This document shows positions 30,309-38,998 of a stretch of 64,000 nucleotides of DNA, one piece after another (position 1 is the first letter of the stretch; every line of letters starts with the position of its first letter). The translations under genes were made by a program, and so were the position numbers. Source of the DNA: Mycobacterium sp. MS1601 (GTDB taxonomy: Bacteria > Actinomycetota > Actinomycetes > Mycobacteriales > Mycobacteriaceae). Location of the stretch: the NCBI RefSeq assembly GCF_001984215.1, contig NZ_CP019420.1, forward strand, positions 62,001-126,000. Direction: 5' to 3'. The notes beneath the pieces were generated by a model, which worked only from the letters and a program-made list of their open reading frames with translations, had not been told where the DNA came from and searched no databases.

Positions 30309-31931
30309 TCAACCTCTGCCGAAGTAGGAGACGTCGGCGTTGCCGATGAGGTCGGGCACGGTCCATCCGTCGAGGTCGTACTCGGCCAGGCACGCCTCGG
30401 CCAGCCCGGTCATGCTGCTCACCGCGCCACGGTTCTGGGCGGCGAACAACAGCTCCGCCTTGACGTTCTCATGGTTACCCGAGTAGTTGCGCTCGTACAG
30501 TTCATGGCGACCGCCGAACTCCGAACCGATTGAATCCCACAGTGCCTTCATGATTTTCACCCGATCCACCGCAGTCATGCCGTCGGAGCCCCGTACGTAC
30601 TTGTCGAGATACGGGCGCACCTCGGCGCTCTTGAAATCTGCGGCACTCGACGGTAGGTAAATCAACCCGGAGGCAACGTCTTGTTCGATGATCTCCTTCA
30701 CTCGGGGATAACCCTGGATCATGAACATGCGGTAGGTGAGGCCGTACTCGAGCTTCGGGATCACCGTGTCCCCCACCCACGGCTCAGGGTCGCGTGCCAT
30801 GGATTCGGTGAGTGACCAGAACAGGTTCCGCCAACCGATTACCTCACCGACTCGTGTCTGCACACCGCGGAATCCGCCGGACCCGGTTGCTTCCAACGCC
30901 TTGAGGAGCAGGCCGGCGATGAAGTCGAGCTTCACAGCCAATCGGGTGCAGCCCTGGAACGTGAACCGCGGCAGGAATCCGGACTGCGGGAAGAACGCAT
31001 TGATCTTCTCCACGTCGCCGTACATGAAGATGTTCTCCCACGGTACCAGCACCTTGTCGAAGACGAAGATGGTGTCATTCTCGTCCATCCTGCTCGACAA
31101 CGGATAGTCGAACGGAGTTCCCATCACAGCTGCGTTCTGGGTGTACGACGAGCGGCAGATCAACTTGATACCGGGAGCATCCATCGGCACGGTGCAGATA
31201 ATCGCGAACTGCTTCTTCTTGATCGGAAGGCCGTAGTGCGCAATGAAATTGTAGTTGGTGATGGCCGAACCGGTGGCCACGACTTTGGCTCCGGAAACGA
31301 TCACACCGGCGTCGGTCTCCTTCTCGACCTTCATGTACACGTCGCCGACCTCGTCGGGCGGCAGATGTCGGTCCACCGGCGGGTTGATGATCGCGTGATT
31401 CCAGTACAGCACCTTCTCCTGCGACTCCCGGTACCACCTTTCAGCGTTGTCCTGAAAAGGTGCGTATAGCTCCTTATTCGCGTGCAGCGTGCCCAAGAAA
31501 CTGGCCTTGTAGTCGGGACTACGCCCCATCCACCCATAGGTCATGCGCGCCCACGCGGCAATCGCGTCACGCTCCTTGAGAAGATCCGCCGACGACGTCG
31601 ACGCCTTGAAGAAAGGCATGGTGACGCCACCATTGCCGGTATCGGTCGGGCTGGTCACCGTATCGACCACGTCCCCTTGGTGCATCGAGTCGTACAGTCG
31701 CGCCACCATCCGGATCGGGTTACGGAACGCAGGGTGACTGGTGACATCTGACACTCGCTCACCCTGCAGATAGATCTCACGACCGTCTCGGAGAGACTCG
31801 ATGTACTCGGCACCGGTCATCGGCCTGGTCGCAAACGTCGCGTTCGCCAGTTCCGCCGACTGCGATGCCGGATTGCTGGTCAGGACGGGAGTCGACGTGG
31901 GGTCGGACTCTCGTGATGCGATGGTGGTCAT
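30309..31931 (-). CDS. pheA1: Two-component phenol hydroxylase large subunit (PheA1-like, HpaB family)
   Basis: A 540-residue FADH2-dependent aromatic hydroxylase of the 4-hydroxyphenylacetate 3-monooxygenase group. It contains [19 protein letters not shown] at the N-terminus, the substrate/flavin region [19 protein letters not shown], and [17 protein letters not shown] near the end. From memory it is closest in wording to Rhodococcus phenol hydroxylase PheA1, which converts phenol to catechol with reduced FAD from PheA2. The catechol pathway and AraC regulator nearby favour phenol over 4-hydroxyphenylacetate. Starts with TAATG overlap at the flavin reductase stop. Confidence 0.82.
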   Translation of the reverse strand: MTTIASRESDPTSTPVLTSNPASQSAELANATFATRPMTGAEYIESLRDGREIYLQGERVSDVTSHPAFRNPIRMVARLYDSMHQGDVVDTVTSPTDTGNGGVTMPFFKASTSSADLLKERDAIAAWARMTYGWMGRSPDYKASFLGTLHANKELYAPFQDNAERWYRESQEKVLYWNHAIINPPVDRHLPPDEVGDVYMKVEKETDAGVIVSGAKVVATGSAITNYNFIAHYGLPIKKKQFAIICTVPMDAPGIKLICRSSYTQNAAVMGTPFDYPLSSRMDENDTIFVFDKVLVPWENIFMYGDVEKINAFFPQSGFLPRFTFQGCTRLAVKLDFIAGLLLKALEATGSGGFRGVQTRVGEVIGWRNLFWSLTESMARDPEPWVGDTVIPKLEYGLTYRMFMIQGYPRVKEIIEQDVASGLIYLPSSAADFKSAEVRPYLDKYVRGSDGMTAVDRVKIMKALWDSIGSEFGGRHELYERNYSGNHENVKAELLFAAQNRGAVSSMTGLAEACLAEYDLDGWTVPDLIGNADVSYFGRG

Positions 31932-32512
31932 TAGGTGACTGCTCCTTGGCGGGTCTTGTTGAGGTAGAGCGGCGTGAACTCGGCATCAGCGCCGAACCAT
32001 CCGCAGAATGGGTCGTCGAACGAGCCGCTCCACGGCACGTGCGACTCCGGTATTCCAAGTTCGTGAAATGTGCTTCGGAAGTAGAGAAGCGGACGCTTGT
32101 CGGTGACCTCGGCGGCGACTATCTCACCGATGAAGATCACGTGGTCACCACCGTCGTACTCGGCCCAAGGACGGCAGGAGATCATCGCGACCGACCCGCA
32201 GATCATCGGAGCGGTCGGCCCCTGGCGCCACACCGGCCCCGGATTGCACGGCCGCCCTGCGAAGTTCATCGCAATATCGCCCTGATCGTCGGCCAGGATA
32301 TTCACTGTGAACGGTGCACCACTTAGTAATGCACAGGCTCTCGACGATCGGTGCAACGTGACCTGGCACAGCCTCGGCTCGACCGAGACCGGAGTGAAGG
32401 CCGTAACCGTGGCGCCGTGCGGAGTACCTTCGTCGTTCGCGCAGGTGATCACCGTGACACCACTGGCGAACTGCCCGAAGATGCTCCGGGTCTGTTGGGG
32501 TTCCGAGGTCAC
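31931..32512 (-). CDS. pheA2: Flavin reductase (PheA2/HpaC-like)
   Basis: A 193-residue flavin reductase of the HpaC/DIM6 family: [32 protein letters not shown] split around residue 12-42 is the family N-terminus; [20 protein letters not shown] and the late FRSTFHELG follow. It would supply FADH2 to the downstream hydroxylase. The GTG at 32512 is preferred: it overlaps the P450 stop (GTGA) and the residues upstream are P450 shadow. Tight overlaps on both sides indicate coupled translation P450-pheA2-pheA1. Confidence 0.85.
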   Translation of the reverse strand: MTSEPQQTRSIFGQFASGVTVITCANDEGTPHGATVTAFTPVSVEPRLCQVTLHRSSRACALLSGAPFTVNILADDQGDIAMNFAGRPCNPGPVWRQGPTAPMICGSVAMISCRPWAEYDGGDHVIFIGEIVAAEVTDKRPLLYFRSTFHELGIPESHVPWSGSFDDPFCGWFGADAEFTPLYLNKTRQGAVT

Positions 32513-33822
32513 GGCCTGTCCTGCGCCATTGGGTTCTGCTGCGGATCCCAAGTGACCAGTACATTGTCTGGTCCACGGAACGAGGTGTTGGGCGAATACG
32601 TCCACGTCTGCCCGTCCACCAGCTGCATGTGCGGCAGCCGACGGGTCGTCTCCTCCAGCATGACCCGCATCTCCATGCGCGCCAGCGCCTGCCCGAGGCA
32701 GTGGTGTACGCCCCACCCGAAAGCCAAGTGTTCATCGGCGTTCTCACGGGTGATGTCGAACGAATCGCCGTCGGCGAACACCGTGTCATCATGGTTTGCC
32801 GATCCAGTGAGCACCAGAATCCGCTGCCCCGCAGGAATGTCGAGGCCACCGATGTTGACCGGACGCGTGGTCACCCTGCGCCACGTGGGAACCGAGGAAG
32901 CAAAGCGCAGGATCTCCTCGACCGCGTTGGGAATCAAGGTGGGATCGGCACACAGTTGCTCCCACTGGTCGCGGTGCTCGAGAAGCACCTTGAACCCGCT
33001 TGCCGCTGCGTTGGTGGTGGTCTCATGTGAGGCGTACAGGTGGCTCTGCATGATGGAGGCCAGATAGGTCTTGTCCCACACCTCGTCGTTGCCTGCGGCC
33101 TGCCAGGCTTTGATGGCGTTGCTCATGTAGTCGTCGCCAGGATTCTCGATCAGCCGGTCGACATGCTCACGCGCATACTGCAGGTAGGCCGCAAACTCTT
33201 CGGCCAGCGCGACCTGTTGTTCGTCGGACGGGCGTCCCCAGATCCACAGCGCGAATCGGGAAGCGTAGCCGCGAACCCGGGCAACTTCGGCTTCGGGGAC
33301 GCCCATCAGAACGAACGCCGTCAGCGCGGGCACCTCGAAGGTCATATCGGTGACCATGTCTGCACTGCCGCTCTTGATCATAGTGTCCAGACACTGGTTG
33401 ACGAATCGTCTTGTCAGCGGCTCGATTTCCGCAACTCGTGCTTCGCTCACGCCTTTGCGGAGTACGCGTCGGCGCTTGGTGTGCAACGGGGCGTCCTCGT
33501 CGACCAGCATGGTCGACGGGACGTAATCCACAGCGGCCAATTTGTCCATCGCCGCCGGGCAGGGCGGCTTGATGAGTTCGCCTGCCGCAGTGGCCGAGTA
33601 GGACTCGGTGTCGCGGAAGATCGCCAACACATCTTCATGCCGGCTGACCACCCAGTAGTCGATCTCTGGACTGTAGAAGACCGGCTCTTCTCGGCGCGCC
33701 CGAGCGAATACCGAGTAGGGGTCCTGGAGGTACTCCTCGTCGAACGGGTTGAACGCGGCTGCGAAGCCCGAGACTGGGCAACCGCTGGGAAGACTCCCCG
33801 TGTTGGCCATTGTTTCGGTCAT
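32509..33822 (-). CDS. Cytochrome P450, CYP116-like
   Basis: A 437-residue class P450 with heme cysteine C375 in FGWGVHHCLGQALARMEM, K-helix EEILRF and I-helix ASHETTTNAA in place of the common AGxDTT. The sequence follows the CYP116 group, whose best-known members (P450 RhF type, CYP116B) are natural fusions to a phthalate-oxygenase-type reductase; shared wording includes RLPHMQLVDGQTWTYSPNTS and the WDPQQNP end. Here the reductase is a separate gene 48 bases upstream. CYP116B enzymes perform O-dealkylation among other reactions, so an aromatic methyl ether is a plausible substrate. Confidence 0.85.
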   Translation of the reverse strand: MTETMANTGSLPSGCPVSGFAAAFNPFDEEYLQDPYSVFARARREEPVFYSPEIDYWVVSRHEDVLAIFRDTESYSATAAGELIKPPCPAAMDKLAAVDYVPSTMLVDEDAPLHTKRRRVLRKGVSEARVAEIEPLTRRFVNQCLDTMIKSGSADMVTDMTFEVPALTAFVLMGVPEAEVARVRGYASRFALWIWGRPSDEQQVALAEEFAAYLQYAREHVDRLIENPGDDYMSNAIKAWQAAGNDEVWDKTYLASIMQSHLYASHETTTNAAASGFKVLLEHRDQWEQLCADPTLIPNAVEEILRFASSVPTWRRVTTRPVNIGGLDIPAGQRILVLTGSANHDDTVFADGDSFDITRENADEHLAFGWGVHHCLGQALARMEMRVMLEETTRRLPHMQLVDGQTWTYSPNTSFRGPDNVLVTWDPQQNPMAQDRP

Positions 33823-33870
33823 CTTCTCCTCATTTCTCGTTGGGGGCTGGATGTTTGGTGATGTGGCCGT

Positions 33871-34821
33871 TCAGATATCGAGCACAAGTCGCCGCGAGGT
33901 CGCCCGCGAGCAACAGATCATCATGACTTCGTTTGCAGCCTTTTCGTCGTCGTCCAGGATCTGATCGCGGTGGTCGACATCGCCATCGAGAACGGCGGTT
34001 TCGCACGACCCGCAGATACCCTCGGCGCAGCTGCTGGTCACCTTGATGCCGGCCGCCGCGAGGGCGTCGAGAATGGTCTGCTCAGCGCCCACTTCGATGA
34101 CTTTGTTGGATCTCGCGAGCTCCACATCGAAGGATTGATCCTTGGAGGTATCCACATTCAGTGCTGCCGCGGCGAATCGCTCGATATGGAGCTGGTCGGT
34201 CAATCCGATCTCTGCGCATCGACTACTCAACGCGTCCAGCAGGCGCGCCGGCCCGCAGGAGTAGATCAGACAGCCGGCTGACAGGTCAGGTGTCAGCACC
34301 TCCTCCAGCCGCAGCCGTGGACCCTCATCAGAGGCGTGGATCATGGTGTTCGGTAACGCATCCACCAAGTCGACAAATGCCATGGCAGACCGGCGAGAAC
34401 CTGCATAGCGAACGGCGAAAGGCACGCCGGACCGCTGTGCCGCGGCGATCATCGGGATCAGCGGGGTGATGCCGATGCCACCCGCCACGAACAGGTACTC
34501 CTGCGCCTCGCGGAAGTGAAAGTGGTTCCGCGGAGCGGAAACGGTTAGCGTTGCACCTTTTTTCACCTGTGCGTGGAGGAACTCCGACCCGCCCCTGCTG
34601 TTTGGGTCACGAAGGACCGCAATCTCGTAGCGGCTGCGGTCCTGCGGATCCCCGCACAACGAATACTGACGGACGAGGTCATTGGGCAGATGGACGTCGA
34701 TGTGCGCCCCGGCATTCCAGGGCGGCAGCGTCCTGCCGCGGGCGTCGATCATCACAAGAACGATCACGCCTTGACATTCAGTGCGGACCTCATCGACGGT
34801 CAGACTTAGCGTGTTATCCAT
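33871..34821 (-). CDS. Phthalate-dioxygenase-reductase-type electron transfer protein
   Basis: A 316-residue flavin/iron-sulphur reductase of the PDR/VanB class: an N-terminal flavin (FMN) barrel (QYSLCGDP, residues about 52-59), NADH domain (VAGGIGITPLIPMIAAAQ), and a C-terminal plant-type [2Fe-2S] domain with SSCAEGICGSCE and a distal cysteine in MMICCSRA. It would pass NADH electrons to the P450 that follows. The ATG at 34821 starts just before the conserved LSLTVDEVR; an in-frame GTG at 34941 or ATG at 34938 would add about 40 unrelated residues. Neither has a good ribosome site, so the start is uncertain. Confidence 0.85.
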   Translation of the reverse strand: MDNTLSLTVDEVRTECQGVIVLVMIDARGRTLPPWNAGAHIDVHLPNDLVRQYSLCGDPQDRSRYEIAVLRDPNSRGGSEFLHAQVKKGATLTVSAPRNHFHFREAQEYLFVAGGIGITPLIPMIAAAQRSGVPFAVRYAGSRRSAMAFVDLVDALPNTMIHASDEGPRLRLEEVLTPDLSAGCLIYSCGPARLLDALSSRCAEIGLTDQLHIERFAAAALNVDTSKDQSFDVELARSNKVIEVGAEQTILDALAAAGIKVTSSCAEGICGSCETAVLDGDVDHRDQILDDDEKAANEVMMICCSRATSRRLVLDI

Positions 34822-35024
34822 ATCCGTTGTTGTGCAATCCAATTCGTTCCTTCTTCCCAGGCCTTGGTCTGCCGCATGGACGGCGATGGCCGCACATCGC
34901 ATGGCGCCACCGCCGACTTCCCCTGGTGAGCTTTCCATCACAACGACTCTAGAAAGTGGTGCAGACCATATCTATCCGTCGGACGCCAGAAAACATCCGT
35001 AGCGCGCCATTGTCGGCGGGCGTA

Positions 35025-36023
35025 CTACAGGCTGGTGGCGCGTAAGGTTTCCGAGGGCGTTTCGCCGTACTCACGCCGGTAGTCCGCGGCGAATCTACCC
35101 AAGTGGGTGAATCCCCACGCCGTCGCCAGCTGGGCCACCGACGCGGCCTCAGGAGACGCCGCAGCAAGCGCGACGCGAACTCTGTTCAGGCGCACTTTGC
35201 GCACGAATTCCATTGGCGTGCATTGGTGTTGCTCGCGAAATCCGCGCTGCAGCGAACGAACGCTGACGCCGACCGCAGCGGCGATGTCCGCCGGCGTCAA
35301 GGAATCCGCCGTATGCCCGTTGATGTACTCCACAGCTTTGCTGATCACACCTGAGGTGATCGCCGGCTCAGGCGCAACCAGTGTCGCGCTGTAGCGATTC
35401 TCCGCGAGCATCAGAAGGCCAACGATCATGCTGTACGAGAGGGGCTTGATCATCAGGTGGTTGGCCAGTATCGAGTTTTCGACCTGCGCGCGGTAGACCT
35501 CGCGCACCAGAGACCACCAAGCCTTGCCGTCGGTGCCGGTGAGATCAAGGGGCCCGCCCAGATCGATCGGATCACTGACCGGACCGTCGATGAGGCCGGA
35601 CAACACCGACCGCAGGGCGGTTCCGTCGATCTTCATTGCGAAGATGTTCAGCTGGCTGCCCTGCGGACAGAAAATCTTCGCATCCGATCCCGACTCGTAC
35701 ACCACGGCCGCATCGGTTCCCACCCGGCTGGTGGTGCTGCCAGATACCGAGACCAGTTCCCCACTTAGCGGAATGTTGATGTGGTAGCCGTCAATCGTCG
35801 GGCAGTAGAGGTCACTATTGCTGTTGTAGTGCAGTATCCCTGAAACGATAGGGCCCGATGTGACGGCGACGAGCTCGGCGTGAAATCCCCGCTCGCATCC
35901 GACGCGGGTGAGCTCGTGCGGATGAAAGATCTGACCCACCTGTTGGGTGGCCTCATTGACGTCCAGGCTGGACATCCGGATCGACGAGGCCGTCGCAGCG
36001 GACCGCAGTGACATGTCGGTCAT
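35025..36023 (-). CDS. AraC-family transcriptional regulator (PheR-like)
   Basis: A 332-residue regulator. The N-terminal two thirds is an AraC_binding_2-type effector domain; the C-terminal double helix-turn-helix runs from about 232, with TPADIAAAVGVSVRSLQRGF and ATAWGFTHLGRFAADYRREY followed by GETPSETLR. ATG at 36023 has GAGAG upstream; the longer frame adds arginine-rich noise. It sits upstream of, and is co-oriented with, the reductase-P450-pheA2-pheA1 genes. Phenol hydroxylase operons of Rhodococcus are controlled by an AraC-type PheR, so this is the likely activator. Confidence 0.82.
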   Translation of the reverse strand: MTDMSLRSAATASSIRMSSLDVNEATQQVGQIFHPHELTRVGCERGFHAELVAVTSGPIVSGILHYNSNSDLYCPTIDGYHINIPLSGELVSVSGSTTSRVGTDAAVVYESGSDAKIFCPQGSQLNIFAMKIDGTALRSVLSGLIDGPVSDPIDLGGPLDLTGTDGKAWWSLVREVYRAQVENSILANHLMIKPLSYSMIVGLLMLAENRYSATLVAPEPAITSGVISKAVEYINGHTADSLTPADIAAAVGVSVRSLQRGFREQHQCTPMEFVRKVRLNRVRVALAAASPEAASVAQLATAWGFTHLGRFAADYRREYGETPSETLRATSL

Positions 36024-36230
36024 CCGACTCTCTCGGCGCGATGTACGTCGCGCACGCCCGCACCTGCCGACAGCGATCTGGGCGCTCCCGCGAACCAGTG
36101 CTGGAGCGCCGCTGGAAAATTGCCGGGCTTCTTGGCCCCATCCACGGTCGACACGCTGAGTGCACTGTAGATCCGATAGCCGCACATAGAATCTGCTTTC
36201 AGCAATCCACTTTCGACTGACGCCACGCCT

Positions 36231-37532
36231 TCAGGACGTGAACTGGGTATATGTGGCAGGCAAGGCACCAGCTCGCAGTCCTATGGCGGCCGCCTCACCC
36301 CGATTCTGGGCGCCGAGCTTGCGCAACACCGCGGCGACATGGAACTTCACTGTGCTCTCACTGATGCCCAGCTGTTCCCCGATGGCCTTGTTGCGCTTTC
36401 CGACGGCAACGTGCCGCAGTACCTCCCGTTCGCGCGGGTTCAGCATGGCCAGTAGGTGATCGGCCGGCTCGGCTGCCGGTGCATCCAGAGGAATCGACAA
36501 ACAGACGCGGCTCCCCCAACCTTTCACCGAGTCAATGTCGACCCGACCCCGCAGGGCGTACAGCCGGTCGCCCAGCTGCCGGCGTAACGCCGTCTGGTCG
36601 ACATCGCCTGAGCCCTGATCGCGCACTTCCACCAGCAGATGCGCCCCATCGCATCCCCATCCGACAAGCAGTCGTCGCAACTGTGTCTGAGCGGTCAGCG
36701 CCTCGATGACTCCACGCACCATCGCGCGTGCACCGAAAGCCACCTCACCAGGCAGCGGACGTCCGTCCCGTGGCGGCTCAACGAGGTCGATCCCGACACC
36801 ATCTGGAAGAAGAAGGTCACACAGTTCGGTTCGCAGTCTGGCGAAGGCCGTCGTCACCGCCTCCTCCGAGATTGCCCGATCCGCCACTCCCACCGATCGG
36901 ACCGCAATCAGGGCAGACGACGCGGCTTCCCGCGCAATCACTCGGGCTCTCCGGTCATCGATCCGGTCGGAGCGTAGCGTGGCCAACAGCGTCGAGAGCG
37001 TGGCCTCATGCATCTCGGTCAACTCGGCGATGGTGCGTGCACGTTCAGTGGATGCAGCCCGAGATTCGGCCAGATAGTCGGGACTGGCCTGCGCCACCCG
37101 ATGCCGGATCGAGTCGGCGACAATTCCGAACATGGCCGCGACAGTCGCGGTCACGTCCCAGGCCGGTGGTGGGCGCCGGTCGCACACCACCACCAACAAG
37201 GTGTCAGTGCTGTCTCGTAGTACCCAAGCTTGTCGCGCAAGCCCCGCAACGCGGGCAACCCCGAACCGTTGCTCACCGAGATCGAGCTGCTCCCTGATAT
37301 GTGACAGCTCCGCCGTTGTCACCTTCGAGACGATCCCCGGCTCCCCACTCACCTTCCCGGGACGACCAGTGCACTCGCGGGTGAAGATCACCAAGGCTTC
37401 ATGCGGCAGCAGTGGCGCCAGCAGCCGTGAAAACCGGTCGGCGATGTCCGGTAGCGGACCCGAAATCACCGATCTCATCGCCCGCCAGGCGTCAGATCCG
37501 GCACTGTCACTCTGCAACGCTTCGATACTCAT
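36231..37532 (-). CDS. LuxR-type regulator with HATPase-like region
   Basis: A 433-residue protein. The C-terminal LuxR helix-turn-helix (about 370-425) reads LNPREREVLRHVAVGKRNKA then LGISESTVKFHVAAVLRKLG. Before it, LLVEVRDQGSGDVDQTALRR and the DIDSVKGWGSRVCLSIPLD segment resemble a degenerate histidine-kinase ATPase domain; the N-terminus may be GAF-like. ATG 37532 has GGAGG five bases or so upstream; the open frame continues to 39134, but that part is antisense to other genes. It is divergent from hxlB with 145 bases between, so it is the likely regulator of formaldehyde fixation. Confidence 0.8.
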   Translation of the reverse strand: MSIEALQSDSAGSDAWRAMRSVISGPLPDIADRFSRLLAPLLPHEALVIFTRECTGRPGKVSGEPGIVSKVTTAELSHIREQLDLGEQRFGVARVAGLARQAWVLRDSTDTLLVVVCDRRPPPAWDVTATVAAMFGIVADSIRHRVAQASPDYLAESRAASTERARTIAELTEMHEATLSTLLATLRSDRIDDRRARVIAREAASSALIAVRSVGVADRAISEEAVTTAFARLRTELCDLLLPDGVGIDLVEPPRDGRPLPGEVAFGARAMVRGVIEALTAQTQLRRLLVGWGCDGAHLLVEVRDQGSGDVDQTALRRQLGDRLYALRGRVDIDSVKGWGSRVCLSIPLDAPAAEPADHLLAMLNPREREVLRHVAVGKRNKAIGEQLGISESTVKFHVAAVLRKLGAQNRGEAAAIGLRAGALPATYTQFTS

Positions 37533-37677
37533 CAAGACCTCCAAGTTAAACATCCTGCACGCGAAGGGAACTGACCGACCGTCGAGCAACAACTCACCGA
37601 TCGAATGGGTGCTCAGTGCCCGGCGGCACGGCAACGTTGGACGCGATTCGGTAGTTGTCGACCAGCAAAGGAGAATG

Positions 37678-38259
37678 ATGAACAGAACGGTCGAGCGCGG
37701 GCAGGTCAGCTTCAGCGATGCGCGCCGAACTGTGCTCGACGAGAACGAACGCCTGCTCGAGTCCCTCGACGACGAGGGTTGGGAACACTTCGGCGAGGTG
37801 CTGAGCCAGGGCCGGGCGGTCTTTGTGATCGGCTCTGGCCGTAGCGGTTTAGCGGCCCAGATGGCCGCGATGAGATTGATGCACCTCGGTTTGCGAGTGC
37901 ACGTGGCAGGCGAGGTCACTGCACCGGCGATCGGCGCCGGTGATGTCTTGCTCGCGGTGTCCGGGTCGGGCACCACAGCAGCTGTCGTCCAGGCAGCCGA
38001 AGTCGCCAGAGGTGTCGGCGCCATTGTCGTCGCCGTCACCACAGCCGCGCAATCGCCACTCGCACAGCGCTGCGACCACGCGCTCGTGCTCGCAGCCGCC
38101 GACAAGCAGGACCACAGCACATCTGTCACCCGGCAATACGCCGGCAGCCTGTTCGAGCAGAGCCTTCTGCTTGCACTCGACGCACAGTTCCACATGCTCT
38201 GGCGCACAACATCACTGACACCCGAGCAGTTGTGGACCAGGCACGCCAACATCGGGTAG
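37678..38259 (+). CDS. hxlB: 6-phospho-3-hexuloisomerase (PHI)
   Basis: A 193-residue SIS-domain protein of the PHI family: FVIGSGRSGLAAQMAAMRLMHLG (about 42-64) and LLAVSGSGTTAAVVQAAEVA bind the sugar phosphate, and QYAGSLFEQSLLLALD is the family C-terminal helix. It isomerises 3-hexulose 6-phosphate to fructose 6-phosphate in the ribulose monophosphate pathway. AAGGAG ends four bases before the ATG at 37678; an ATG three bases earlier is also possible. The hxlA gene follows by 44 bases. In Mycobacterium gastri this pair is known as rmpB-rmpA. Confidence 0.9.
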   Translation: MNRTVERGQVSFSDARRTVLDENERLLESLDDEGWEHFGEVLSQGRAVFVIGSGRSGLAAQMAAMRLMHLGLRVHVAGEVTAPAIGAGDVLLAVSGSGTTAAVVQAAEVARGVGAIVVAVTTAAQSPLAQRCDHALVLAAADKQDHSTSVTRQYAGSLFEQSLLLALDAQFHMLWRTTSLTPEQLWTRHANIG

Positions 38260-38303
38260 CCAACCGGCATGCCCGCAATACCACTCACCTCAGGAGTACA
38301 TTC

Positions 38304-38933
38304 ATGACCCAACTCCAAGTCGCCATCGACTTGCTCAGCACGGCCGAAGCTCTCGCACTGACCCGGCAGGTATCGCAGTATGTCGACATCATCGAGCTGG
38401 GTACACCGCTGATCAAAAGCGAAGGTATCGCCGTCATCAGCGCGATCAAGGCAGCGCACCCGGACAAGATCGTGTTCGCTGACATGAAGACGGCCGACGC
38501 GGGCCTGCTGGAAGCGGATCTCGCTTTCAAGGCCGGTGCCGACATCGTGACCGTTCTCGGCAGCGCGGCCGATGCCACGATCGCAGGTGCGGTTGAAGCA
38601 GCCAACACGCACGGCAAGCGTGTCGTCGCAGATCTGATCGGTGTCGCCAATCGTGTTGAGCGGGCGCGCGAAGTCTCCAAGCTTGGTGTCGCGTTCGTGG
38701 AGATCCATGCCGGTCTGGACGAGCAGGCTCAACCCGGGTACACGATCGAGACGTTGCTCGCCGACGGACAGCTCGCTGGTGTGCCATTTTCGGTTGCCGG
38801 CGGCGTCAAGGCCAATACCATTGAGGAAGTGCGCAATGCGGGAGCAACCGTCGCTGTGGCCGGCGCAGCGATCTACGGCGCCGACGACCCCGCGGCGGCA
38901 GCCAGGTCGCTGAAAGCGGCCCTGACAGCCTGA
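38304..38933 (+). CDS. hxlA: 3-hexulose-6-phosphate synthase (HPS)
   Basis: A 209-residue OMP-decarboxylase-fold enzyme. It condenses formaldehyde with ribulose 5-phosphate. The sequence opens MTQLQVAIDLLSTAEALALT, with the catalytic region IVFADMKTADAGLLEADLAF (Asp-x-Lys in the DMKT) and VEIHAGLDEQAQPG, then the phosphate-binding PFSVAGGVKANTI. AGGAG lies eight bases before the ATG. The wording is very close to the Mycobacterium gastri enzyme as I recall it. With hxlB it fixes and detoxifies formaldehyde. Confidence 0.93.
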   Translation: MTQLQVAIDLLSTAEALALTRQVSQYVDIIELGTPLIKSEGIAVISAIKAAHPDKIVFADMKTADAGLLEADLAFKAGADIVTVLGSAADATIAGAVEAANTHGKRVVADLIGVANRVERAREVSKLGVAFVEIHAGLDEQAQPGYTIETLLADGQLAGVPFSVAGGVKANTIEEVRNAGATVAVAGAAIYGADDPAAAARSLKAALTA

Positions 38934-38943
38934 ACCACGCCGT

Positions 38944-38981
38944 GATGTGGCCCTGGATCCTTGCGGGTCCAGGGCCACATC
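38944..38981. terminator. Bidirectional hairpin between hxlA and zwf
   Basis: GATGTGGCCCTGGA (38944-38957) and TCCAGGGCCACATC (38968-38981) are perfect 14-bp complements with a ten-base loop, eleven bases after the hxlA stop and 18 before the end of the convergent zwf. No T tract, but the stem is very stable. Confidence 0.7.
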
Positions 38982-38998
38982 GCCGTTGCCGGCGCGAT

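Noticed and set aside
30309-31931. Naming the HpaB-family gene 4-hydroxyphenylacetate 3-hydroxylase
   Set aside because: No homoprotocatechuate genes nearby; catechol genes, AraC regulator and wording favour phenol hydroxylase.
32509-33822. Guaiacol demethylase GcoA (CYP255) identity
   Set aside because: Sequence landmarks and the C-terminal 2Fe-2S reductase fit CYP116/PFOR, not GcoA/GcoB, even though the proposed chemistry is similar.
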